64,000 nt of DNA from DATFDN01 sp963762525 (GTDB lineage Bacteria; Pseudomonadota; Alphaproteobacteria; Acetobacterales; Acetobacteraceae). Below the pieces are notes generated by a model. That model saw only the letters and a program-made list of their open reading frames with translations. It searched no databases and was not told the DNA's origin. Within the stretch, counting starts at the first letter, position 1; each line of letters begins with the position of its first letter. The translations under genes and the position numbers were made by a program. The stretch spans positions 310,001 to 374,000 of the forward strand of contig CAVXKT010000003.1 in NCBI GenBank assembly GCA_963762525.1, read 5' to 3'. Shown here piece by piece: positions 27,425 to 34,061 of this stretch.

Positions 27425-28182
27425 GCGATGCGATCTATCCCGGACTGCGCGAGCGCGTGGTGTTCATCACCGGCGGCGCCAGCGGTATCGGCGCCGCCGA
27501 GGTCGCGCATTTCGCCCGCCAGGGCGCGCGGGTGGCGTTCGTCGATATCGCCGAGGCGCCGGCGCGGGCGCTCTGCGCCGTGCTGGAGAACGCCGGCCAC
27601 CCGGCTCCGTTCTTCCAGAGCTGCGACATCACCGACATCGCCGCCTTGCGCGCCGCCATCACCGCGGCGGCGGCCCGGCTCGGGCCGATCACCGTGTTGG
27701 TGAACAATGCCGCCAACGACCAGCGACACGGCTGGCGGGACATGACGCCCGAATACTGGGACGAGCGAATGGCGGTGAACCTGAAGCATCAGTTCTTCGC
27801 CATCCAGGCGGTCGCGCCGATGATGCGCGAGGCCGGCGGCGGGTCGATCATCAATTTCGGCTCGATCTCCTGGCATATGGGGCAGGGCGGAATGCCCGCC
27901 TACACCACCGCCAAGGCTGCGATCGAGGGGCTGACTCGCGGCATGGCACGCGACCTCGGCGCCGACGGCATCCGCGTCAATTGCGTGATCCCGGGCTGGA
28001 TCATGACCGAGCGGCAGATCGAGCTGTGGCTGACGCCGGAGGCGGAGGAGGCGCTGATGAAATCGCAGTTCCTGAAGCGCAAGGTCATGCCCGACGACGT
28101 GGCGCGCCTCGTGCTGTGGCTCGCCGCCGAGGACAGCCGGATGTGCTCGGGGCATCTGTGGTTCGTGGACGGCGGGCGGTAA
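27421..28182 (+). CDS. SDR sugar dehydrogenase (D-xylose 1-dehydrogenase-like)
   Basis: A 253-residue short-chain dehydrogenase. The cofactor motif is ITGGASGIGAAE with Asp in VAFVDIAE (NAD preference). Also present are NNAANDQRH, the INFGSISWHMG segment, YTTAKAAIEGLTRG (Tyr-x3-Lys) and a C-terminal MCSGHLWFVDGG. From memory, the N-terminus (SDAIYPGL), the SISWH motif and the C-terminal signature are like Caulobacter xylose 1-dehydrogenase and related aldose dehydrogenases. It would oxidise an aldose to its lactone, followed by GntK if the product is gluconate. Exact sugar not determined. A terminator-like hairpin follows. Confidence 0.85.
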   Translation: MSDAIYPGLRERVVFITGGASGIGAAEVAHFARQGARVAFVDIAEAPARALCAVLENAGHPAPFFQSCDITDIAALRAAITAAAARLGPITVLVNNAANDQRHGWRDMTPEYWDERMAVNLKHQFFAIQAVAPMMREAGGGSIINFGSISWHMGQGGMPAYTTAKAAIEGLTRGMARDLGADGIRVNCVIPGWIMTERQIELWLTPEAEEALMKSQFLKRKVMPDDVARLVLWLAAEDSRMCSGHLWFVDGGR

Positions 28183-28211
28183 GCCGGTTGGCGAGGCGAA
28201 CGGGGGCACAA

Positions 28212-28253
28212 CCTCCGGGTTGCCGCCCCGAACGAAGCCCGGGGAGGCTTTTT
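28212..28253 (+). terminator. Rho-independent-type terminator after the sugar-acid genes
   Basis: CCTCCGGG near 28213 can pair with CCCGGGGAGG (28238-28247), and TTTTT follows directly. The GC-rich stem and T-run match an intrinsic terminator for the gnd-gntK-SDR unit. The pairing has a 2-nt bulge and a fairly long loop with an internal GC segment, so strength is uncertain. The rest of 28183-28336 holds the leader of the next gene. Confidence 0.5.
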
Positions 28254-28336
28254 CGATGCGAGAGCAAGGCCCGGAGTGCGGTGCGATCCGCGCGATGCGA
28301 GATATTGCGTGACGGAGAGGATTAAGGAACATCGTC

Positions 28337-28865
28337 ATGGACGCAATTATCGGACCGCCGGAGACCGCGACGGAAGCAATCCGCTTCGGCTTCGGGCAAT
28401 TCTCGCTCGGCACGGTGCTGGTCGCGGTCAGCGCGAACGGTGTCGCCGCCATCCTGATGGGTGATGAACGTGAACCGCTGCGGCGCGAACTCGCCGACGC
28501 GTTCCCGCGCGCCCGCCTCCGCTGCGAAGTCGGGGCTTGAGGAGATGATCGGGCAAGTCATAGCCTTCCTCGATGCCCCGCACAGGGGATTGAACCTGCC
28601 GCTCGATATTCGCGGCTCCGAGTTGGAGCAGGGTATCTGGCGGGCGTTGCGCGAGGTTCCGGCGGGCAGCACCGTCACCTACGGCCAGATCGCCAAGGCG
28701 TCGCCGCCGGCCACCGCGCAGGATGTCGGCGCCGCCTGCTCCGCCAACGTGCTCGCAGTCGCCATCCCCTGTCATCGCGTGGTCAAGGCGGACGGTTCGA
28801 TTGCGGGCTACCGATGGGGTGTGCGACGCAAGCGGAAGCTGATCAACCGCGAGGCCCTGGCATGA
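28337..28865 (+). CDS. ogt: Methylated-DNA--protein-cysteine S-methyltransferase (Ogt type), one frameshift
   Basis: An O6-alkylguanine-DNA alkyltransferase of about 175 residues without the Ada regulatory domain. The active-site Cys is in AIPCHRVVKADGSIAGYRWG, the DNA-binding helix follows PAGSTVTYGQIAK, and the N-terminal ribonuclease-like domain (FGFGQFSLGTVLVA...) is present. The frame breaks in a GGGG run at 28532-28535; removing one G gives CEVGLEEMIGQV and restores a protein of normal family length. It transfers methyl groups from DNA to its own cysteine. Its stop overlaps the 2OG-Fe(II) oxygenase start (ATGA), suggesting a joint alkylation-repair operon. It could equally be the C-terminal part of an Ada-like gene. 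Confidence 0.85.
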
Positions 28866-29590
28866 GCGCCGCCACGAAATCTCGGCCGGCCGAGCCGCGC
28901 GCGGGGGCGATTGATTGGTCGGCGGCCTCGGCGGAGCTTGACGCGCGGGGCTGGGCGATTCTGCCGAAGCTGCTTTCCGCGAAGGAGTGCGACACGGTCG
29001 CGAGCTGGTATGCACGTGACGACGCCTTCCGCAGTCGGGTCGTCATGGCCCGGCACGGCTTCGGCCGCGGCGAATACCGGTATTTCGCCTATCCGCTGCC
29101 CGCCCTGATCGCGGAGCTGCGGACCGACCTCTACCCGCATCTCGCGCCGATCGCGAACCGTTGGCACGACGCGATGGGAATTCAAACCCGCTTTCCCGCC
29201 GAGCATGCCGCGTTCATCGAACGCTGCCATGCGGCCGGGCAGAATCGCCCGACGCCGCTGCTGCTCCAGTACGGCAAGGACGATTACAACTGCCTGCACC
29301 AGGACCTTTACGGCGAGCATGTGTTTCCGTTGCAGGTGGCGATCCTGCTCAGCGAGCCGGGCCGGGATTTCGAGGGCGGCGAGTTCGTGTTGACCGAGCA
29401 GCGTCCGCGCATGCAGACGCGCGCCGCGGTGGTGCCGTTGACGCAGGGCGACGCGGTGGTGTTCGCGGTTAACTTCCGGCCGGTGCGGGGCGCGCGCGGC
29501 TTCTATCGCGTCAATCTCCGCCACGGCGTCAGCGCGCTGCGCGCCGGCCATCGCCACACGCTCGGCATCATCTTCCACGATGCGGCGTGA
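28862..29590 (+). CDS. 2OG-Fe(II) dioxygenase, repair-associated
   Basis: A 242-residue non-haem iron, 2-oxoglutarate-dependent oxygenase. Iron ligands are likely HQD in YNCLHQDLYGEHVFP (about residues 145-150) and His in RVNLRHGVS (about 222); the Arg in GHRHTLGIIFHD would bind 2-oxoglutarate. It is not classical AlkB in sequence but belongs to a group found next to Ada/Ogt genes. The 4-bp overlap with ogt implies coupled translation and a role in DNA or nucleotide dealkylation. This last point is inference from context. Confidence 0.82.
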   Translation: MSAATKSRPAEPRAGAIDWSAASAELDARGWAILPKLLSAKECDTVASWYARDDAFRSRVVMARHGFGRGEYRYFAYPLPALIAELRTDLYPHLAPIANRWHDAMGIQTRFPAEHAAFIERCHAAGQNRPTPLLLQYGKDDYNCLHQDLYGEHVFPLQVAILLSEPGRDFEGGEFVLTEQRPRMQTRAAVVPLTQGDAVVFAVNFRPVRGARGFYRVNLRHGVSALRAGHRHTLGIIFHDAA

Positions 29591-29619
29591 TGGCGGCCCG
29601 TGAAGTTCGAACCGCTAGA

Positions 29620-30456
29620 CTAGCTCTTGATGAAGGCCAGCAGATCGGGGTTGATCACGTCCGCGTGCGTCGTAAGCATCCCGTGAGGATAGCCCGGGTA
29701 GATTTTGAGCGTGCTATTCTTGATCAACTTGGCCTGAAGAGCCGACGCATCCTTGTGGGGGACAACTTGGTCGTCGTCGCCCTGCATGACGAGCGTTGGG
29801 ACTGTAATTGCTTTCAGGTCTTCCGTCTGGTTGGTCTCCGAGAACGCCTTGATGCCGTCATAATGTGCGTTGGCGCCGCCCATCATACCCTGACGCCACC
29901 AGTTGTTGATAACTCCCTGAGAGACTTTCGCCTCAGGCCGATTGAAACCGTAGAACGGACCCGTGGCTACATCGAGAAAGAATTGCGCCCGGTTGGCCGC
30001 CAGAGCCTTGCGGAAACCGTCAAATACTTCGATCGGAGTGCCCTCCGGATTCTTCTCGGTCTTGAGCATCAGCGGTGGAACGGCGCTGACCAAAACGGCT
30101 TTCGCGACGCGACCCCGGGGCTGACCATATCTCGCAACGTAACGGGCCACTTCGCCGCCGCCGGTCGAATGGCCGATATGGACAGTGTTCTTCAGCTTAA
30201 GATGTTCGACTACGGCCGAGGCATCGGCCGCATAATGATCCATGTCGTGACCATCGCCGACTTTAGTCGAACGGCCGTGCCCGCGACGATCATGGGCGAT
30301 GACGCGGAAGCCCTGAGCGAGGAAGAAGAGCATCTGCGCATCCCAGTCGTCCGAGCTCAGCGGCCAACCGTGATGAAAGACGATAGGCTGAGCGCTCTTC
30401 GGCCCCCAATCCTTGAAGAATATCTCGACGCCATCTTGGGTTGTTACGACTGACAT
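29620..30456 (-). CDS. Alpha/beta hydrolase, non-haem chloroperoxidase-like
   Basis: A 278-residue hydrolase of the bacterial cofactor-free haloperoxidase/esterase group. The oxyanion hole region is FHHGWPLSSDDWDAQ, the nucleophile GHSTGGGEVARY (Ser about residue 96), the acid Asp in VMQGDDDQVVPH, and the His in YPGYPHGMLTTH. GC content is clearly lower than in surrounding genes (stretches such as the codons around 29700-29900), with different codon choice, suggesting recent transfer. The ribosome site GCAGGAGCC precedes ATG 30456. It is divergent from the LexA-like gene, so they may share a control region. Confidence 0.9.
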   Translation of the reverse strand: MSVVTTQDGVEIFFKDWGPKSAQPIVFHHGWPLSSDDWDAQMLFFLAQGFRVIAHDRRGHGRSTKVGDGHDMDHYAADASAVVEHLKLKNTVHIGHSTGGGEVARYVARYGQPRGRVAKAVLVSAVPPLMLKTEKNPEGTPIEVFDGFRKALAANRAQFFLDVATGPFYGFNRPEAKVSQGVINNWWRQGMMGGANAHYDGIKAFSETNQTEDLKAITVPTLVMQGDDDQVVPHKDASALQAKLIKNSTLKIYPGYPHGMLTTHADVINPDLLAFIKS

Positions 30457-30554
30457 GGTGTTGGCTCCTGCCGACTTGGTTGACTGCGGGCACGCTAACT
30501 CGATATCATACGTTCATCGCCGTTCCCCCGATGGCGAGGGTGCAGACGAATCCA

Positions 30555-30851
30555 ATGCCAGACGATTCGCGACCCCGCTTCACGCCACGGCAGGGGCAGT
30601 ATCCCGCTTTCATCCATGCCTACACGCTGGTGATCGGCCGCCCGCCGGCCTAGGCCGACATGCAGCGCTTCTTCCGGGTCAGCGGGCCTGCGGTTCACCA
30701 AATGGTCGTCGGGTTGGAAAAAGCCGGACTGATCGCGCGCCAGCCGGGCAGGTCTCGCAGCATCCGGTTGCTCATCGACCGCAAGGCGCTTCCCGAGCTA
30801 CTACGGGAAGACTACCAGCAACCAGTCAAAACCTCTGTGAACGGGGACTAG
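30555..30851 (+). pseudogene. LexA-like winged-helix protein interrupted by an in-frame amber codon
   Basis: Read through one stop, the frame encodes about 98 residues: MPDDSRPRFTPRQGQYPAFIHAY..., then GRPPA-stop-ADMQRFFRVSGPAVHQMVVGLEKAGLI. This resembles the N-terminal DNA-binding winged helix of LexA (RQGQYPAFI and AVHQMVVGLEKAGLIARQPG). The codon after GRPPA is TAG at 30651-30653; the family normally has an acidic residue there, so GAG to TAG is a plausible one-base change. A restart at ATG 30660 would yield a 63-residue fragment holding most of the HTH. No protease or dimerisation domain is visible. It is divergent from the haloperoxidase and overlaps the peptidoglycan-binding gene end by 4 bp. 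Confidence 0.65.
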
Positions 30852-31408
30852 CGCGCCGGCATCAGTCCCGGTTGGAAGCCGAGCGCGCCCATGGTCGCGG
30901 GATTGAGCTGGCTGTTCGGCTCCAAACCTCGGCTTTGCTGGAAGCGCGCGATCGCCTGCTGCGTCTCCGGCCCCCAGACGCCGTCCATCGGACCTCGATA
31001 AAATCCGGTTTCTCGCAGCCTTCCCTGAACCGCGCGCACTTGATCGGGTGCGACGGCGGCGGGCGCGGGCGGCGCCGATCCGGGCTGGCCGGCCGCCACT
31101 TGCGGGCTGCCCACCAGCGCATCGACGTTGAGCCCCAGGGTCGCAACCGTCACCTGGTTAAGCTGGCCGGTGACTTGCAGCCCGTGCGTCTGCTGGAAGC
31201 GCTGCAAGCCGACGACGCTGTCGGCGCCCCAGACGCCGTCGATCCGCCCGTTGTAGTCGCCCGCTTGACGCAACCGCTCCTGCACCGCCTGCACGCCCGA
31301 ACGGGAGAGCGGCTGGACATAGGTAAGCTGCGGCGGCAACGGTTGCGCATGGGCGGCGAAACCAATGCCGCTCAACAAGGCGATCAACGGCAGCGTGCGG
31401 AGCTGCAT
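30848..31408 (-). CDS. Peptidoglycan-binding protein with two PG_binding_1 domains, exported
   Basis: A 186-residue secreted protein. The N-terminus is a Sec signal peptide (LRTLPLIALLSGIGFAAHA, cleavage after AHA). Two copies of the PG_binding_1 three-helix repeat follow: VQAVQERLRQAGDYNGRIDGVWG and VRAVQGRLRETGFYRGPMDGVWG (truncated here), joined by an Ala/Pro-rich linker. No hydrolase domain is present, so it likely anchors or recognises cell wall. ATG 31408 has AGGAGG 6 bp upstream. Target in murein is inferred. Confidence 0.85.
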   Translation of the reverse strand: MQLRTLPLIALLSGIGFAAHAQPLPPQLTYVQPLSRSGVQAVQERLRQAGDYNGRIDGVWGADSVVGLQRFQQTHGLQVTGQLNQVTVATLGLNVDALVGSPQVAAGQPGSAPPAPAAVAPDQVRAVQGRLRETGFYRGPMDGVWGPETQQAIARFQQSRGLEPNSQLNPATMGALGFQPGLMPAR

Positions 31409-31475
31409 GGAATTGCCTCCTGACATCCGGGCGCGGTTGCTTGTTATAACGCTGCCGAGCGGCAACGGTTCGCGC

Positions 31476-32489
31476 TCAGACGGCCGGCACGCCGGTCGTG
31501 GTCGAATACTCGAAATGCAGCGCCTGGCCGGGGCGGGCGACGGGGTGGATGGCGCGCGCGGCCATCGCCGCCTCGCTGAAGCCTTGCAGGATCAATTTGA
31601 GCTTGCCCGGATAGTTCACGACGTCGCCGATCGCGAACACGCCGGGGCGGTTGGTGGCGCAGGTCGCGGGATCGACGCGCAGATGATGCAGCTCGAGATC
31701 GAGCCCCCAATCGGCGATCGGGCCGAGATCCATCGACAGGCCGAAGAACGCCAGCAGCGCGTCCGCCGGCAGGCGCCTGGTTTGGCCCTTCAGGGTCGCC
31801 ACCTCGACCGCTTCCAGCAACCCGGAGGCGCCGTGCAGACCGGATAGCTGGTAGGGGATCACTAATTCCAACTCACCCCGCGCCGCCGCCGCCGCCAACT
31901 GCGCGGCGCTGTCCGGAGCGGCGCGGAACTTCGGCCGCCGATGGATCACGGCGACGCGCGCGATGTCCTTGAGCGCCAGCGCCCAATCGACCGCCGAATC
32001 GCCGCCGCCGGCGATCACCACGCGCTTGCCCCGGAACGCCTCGCGTCGGCGGACATAATATTGCACCGCCCCGCTCGCCTCGTAGTCGGCGAGCCCGGGC
32101 AGCGGCGGGCGGTTGGGGCCGAAGGCGCCGGCGCCGGCGGCGATCAGCACGGCGCGCGCATCCACCTCGTCGCCGGCGTCGGTGCCGACCGTGAACGCGC
32201 CCGGCTCGCCGGCGAGCCGCACCACGCGCCGGCCGAGCAGCCGCGGCGCGTCAAAGGGCGCGATCTGGCGCTCCAACTGCGCCACCAGCTCGCCGGCGGC
32301 GAGAACGGGATGGGCCGGGATGTCGTAGATCGGCTTCTCGGGATAGAGCGCGGCGCATTGGCCGCCGATCTCGCCCAGCGCGTCGATCAGGACGGCGGAG
32401 AGCTTGAGCATCCCCAGCTCGAAGACGGCGAACAGGCCGACCGGGCCGGCCCCGATGATGGCGACGTCGGTCGCGATGCGCTGGCTCAT
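31476..32489 (-). CDS. Ferredoxin--NADP reductase (thioredoxin-reductase-like type)
   Basis: A 337-residue FAD/NAD(P)-binding protein. FAD motif IIGAGPVGLFAVFE (about residues 10-23), GEIGGQCAALYPEKPIYDIPAHP, NAD(P) motif VVIAGGGDSAVDWALALK and C-terminal GVFAIGDVVNYPGKLKLILQGFSEA (shown here only in part). There is no redox CxxC in the middle, which separates it from thioredoxin reductase and fits the type II ferredoxin-NADP reductase. It moves electrons between NADPH and ferredoxin and could serve the window's oxygenases or the ferredoxin-linked oxidoreductase. A 9-bp tandem repeat lies upstream. Confidence 0.88.
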   Translation of the reverse strand: MSQRIATDVAIIGAGPVGLFAVFELGMLKLSAVLIDALGEIGGQCAALYPEKPIYDIPAHPVLAAGELVAQLERQIAPFDAPRLLGRRVVRLAGEPGAFTVGTDAGDEVDARAVLIAAGAGAFGPNRPPLPGLADYEASGAVQYYVRRREAFRGKRVVIAGGGDSAVDWALALKDIARVAVIHRRPKFRAAPDSAAQLAAAAARGELELVIPYQLSGLHGASGLLEAVEVATLKGQTRRLPADALLAFFGLSMDLGPIADWGLDLELHHLRVDPATCATNRPGVFAIGDVVNYPGKLKLILQGFSEAAMAARAIHPVARPGQALHFEYSTTTGVPAV

Positions 32490-32516
32490 GACCCCCAGTA
32501 CGGCAGCGTCCGCGAC

Positions 32517-32541
32517 CGGGGCAAGCGGGGCAAGCGGGGCG
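32517..32541. repeat. Short tandem repeat CAAGCGGGG
   Basis: The unit GGGGCAAGC occurs about two and a half times in a row (GGGGCAAGCGGGGCAAGCGG and the following GGCGAG) in the leader of the minus-strand ferredoxin reductase gene. No other gene is visible between 32490 and 32719. Function unknown; it may be slippage-prone. Confidence 0.5.
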
Positions 32542-32719
32542 AGTTGGCGTGCCCGTCCGAGCGGCCAAGTCAGGCCGGCATCGAGCGCGGCAGGCGAGAC
32601 CGCGCCCCCAGGAAGGCGCTGAGCCGGTCGGACCGCGGCTTCAGGTGAATTTGGCCGCATTCATCAAGTATCTTGGGCCACCGAGCTTCGTCCGAAGGGC
32701 GGGATCGGCGATGCAGGTC

Positions 32720-33439
32720 TCACCAGGGAACGACCCGGCCGAGGTAATCGAGATAATGCAGGCCGGCGCTTTGGCGCTTCGCCAATAACACGTTCACCAA
32801 ATTAGGTACGCTCTCCTCGATGCTGAGGCGCGCGTCCGGTCCCCCCAGCTCGGTGCGGACCCAACCCGGCGCCATCAGCACCATTGCACGCGACGCGCTG
32901 GATGGCCGGGCCGCGAAGCTGCGCATGAACATGTTCAGGGCCGCTTTGCTGCCTCGGTAGACCTCTCGCATCCCCGTTACATTGTTGGTGATGCTGCCTT
33001 GCCCGGATGACATGACGCCGATCATGCCCGTGGCGGGAACAGAACCCTGAAGGGCTTCGATGACACGCATGGGGCTCAAGGCGTTGGTGACCATGACGCG
33101 CATGAACTCGTCGGTGGTCACCTCCCCGACCTTCACGTGCTCGTCCCGCGTGGTGGTCCCGGCGTTCACGAACAGGATGTCGAACATGCGGCCTGACAGG
33201 CGGCCTCGAAGCGCCGCTATCTGCTCCGGCTCGTTGACGTCGATGTTTTCGATTTCCAATCGACCTTCAGAGGCCTGCACCAGATCGTGCAACCTGGTCC
33301 GCGCTGTTCCAGGCCGGACGGTGCCAACGACGCGCCAACCCTTCTTCAGGAACTCGGCGGCCGTGGCGTGGCCGAGGCCCCGAGAAGCGCCGATGAGCAG
33401 GATCGTGGAAGCGGCTTGGTCAGGTGAGGTGGAGAGCAC
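32720..33439 (-). CDS. SDR family oxidoreductase
   Basis: A 239-residue short-chain dehydrogenase. The cofactor motif is LLIGASRGLGHATA (about residues 14-27), then FVNAGTTT, IGVMSSGQGS (Ser) and YRGSKAALNMF (Tyr-x3-Lys). The C-terminus is close to the carbonyl-reductase type of SDR. The GTG at 33439 is the visible start. GC content is somewhat lower than in the tsaE side, again suggesting an accessory origin. It is divergent from tsaE across about 180 bp. Substrate unknown. Confidence 0.85.
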   Translation of the reverse strand: MLSTSPDQAASTILLIGASRGLGHATAAEFLKKGWRVVGTVRPGTARTRLHDLVQASEGRLEIENIDVNEPEQIAALRGRLSGRMFDILFVNAGTTTRDEHVKVGEVTTDEFMRVMVTNALSPMRVIEALQGSVPATGMIGVMSSGQGSITNNVTGMREVYRGSKAALNMFMRSFAARPSSASRAMVLMAPGWVRTELGGPDARLSIEESVPNLVNVLLAKRQSAGLHYLDYLGRVVPW

Positions 33440-33617
33440 GGGCGCGACATCCTTCGTCGGTTCAGCGGTCGGCTGGAGCTAATCAGGCCGATGGGCGCGC
33501 GCCAGACGCATCGGGGCCGACAGAGCCTTTTTCGAAGGGCGGCGCTGACGGCGGTTGCTGCGAAAAGTGCTGCACCGTCCGAGGTCGCCACCTATGGTTG
33601 AGGGATGGGCGGTGGAC

Positions 33618-34061
33618 ATGCGGCTACGGACCTTTGACCTCCCCAACCTCGCCGCCACCGAACAGTTGGCCGGAGCGGTGGCGCGACATGCGCGGGCGGG
33701 GGACGCGATCCTGCTCGCCGGACCGCTCGGCGCCGGCAAGACCGCCTTCGCTCGCGCCTTCCTGCGGGCGCTGAGTGGTCCGGCGCTGGAGGTGCCGAGC
33801 CCGAGCTTTACCCTGGTCCAGAGCTACGAGACCCAACTCGGCCGGGTGCATCACTTTGATCTCTGGCGCCTCGACGGCCCGGCGGCGCTAGCGGAACTGG
33901 GGTGGGAGGATGCGACGCGCGACATCGTGCTGGTGGAGTGGCCGGATCGGCTCGGCATTCTGCGCCCGGCCGAGGCGCTGGATATTGCGTTGGCCCATGC
34001 GGGCGAGGGGCGCCGCGCGCGCCTTGAAGGATGGCCCGATCGGATCGCGGCGATCGCGTGA
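33618..34061 (+). CDS. tsaE: tRNA threonylcarbamoyladenosine biosynthesis ATPase TsaE
   Basis: A 147-residue P-loop protein of the TsaE/YjeE family. Walker A is AGPLGAGKTAFARAF (about residues 33-47), the switch region PSPSFTLVQSYE, then HHFDLWRL and VLVEWPDRLG. It acts with TsaB, TsaC and TsaD in t6A modification of tRNA that reads ANN codons. ATG 33618 gives the usual length; ATG 33594 is possible. The stop is overlapped by the AddB GTG start (GTGA). In many alphaproteobacteria tsaE precedes addB-addA, with a sugar-phosphate nucleotidyltransferase and kinase between; those two are absent here. Confidence 0.93.
   Translation: MRLRTFDLPNLAATEQLAGAVARHARAGDAILLAGPLGAGKTAFARAFLRALSGPALEVPSPSFTLVQSYETQLGRVHHFDLWRLDGPAALAELGWEDATRDIVLVEWPDRLGILRPAEALDIALAHAGEGRRARLEGWPDRIAAIA

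Noticed and set aside
30651..30653. TAG decoded as pyrrolysine or another amino acid
   Set aside because: No sign of such a system in the window, and the family has an ordinary acidic residue there. A simple substitution or error is far more likely.
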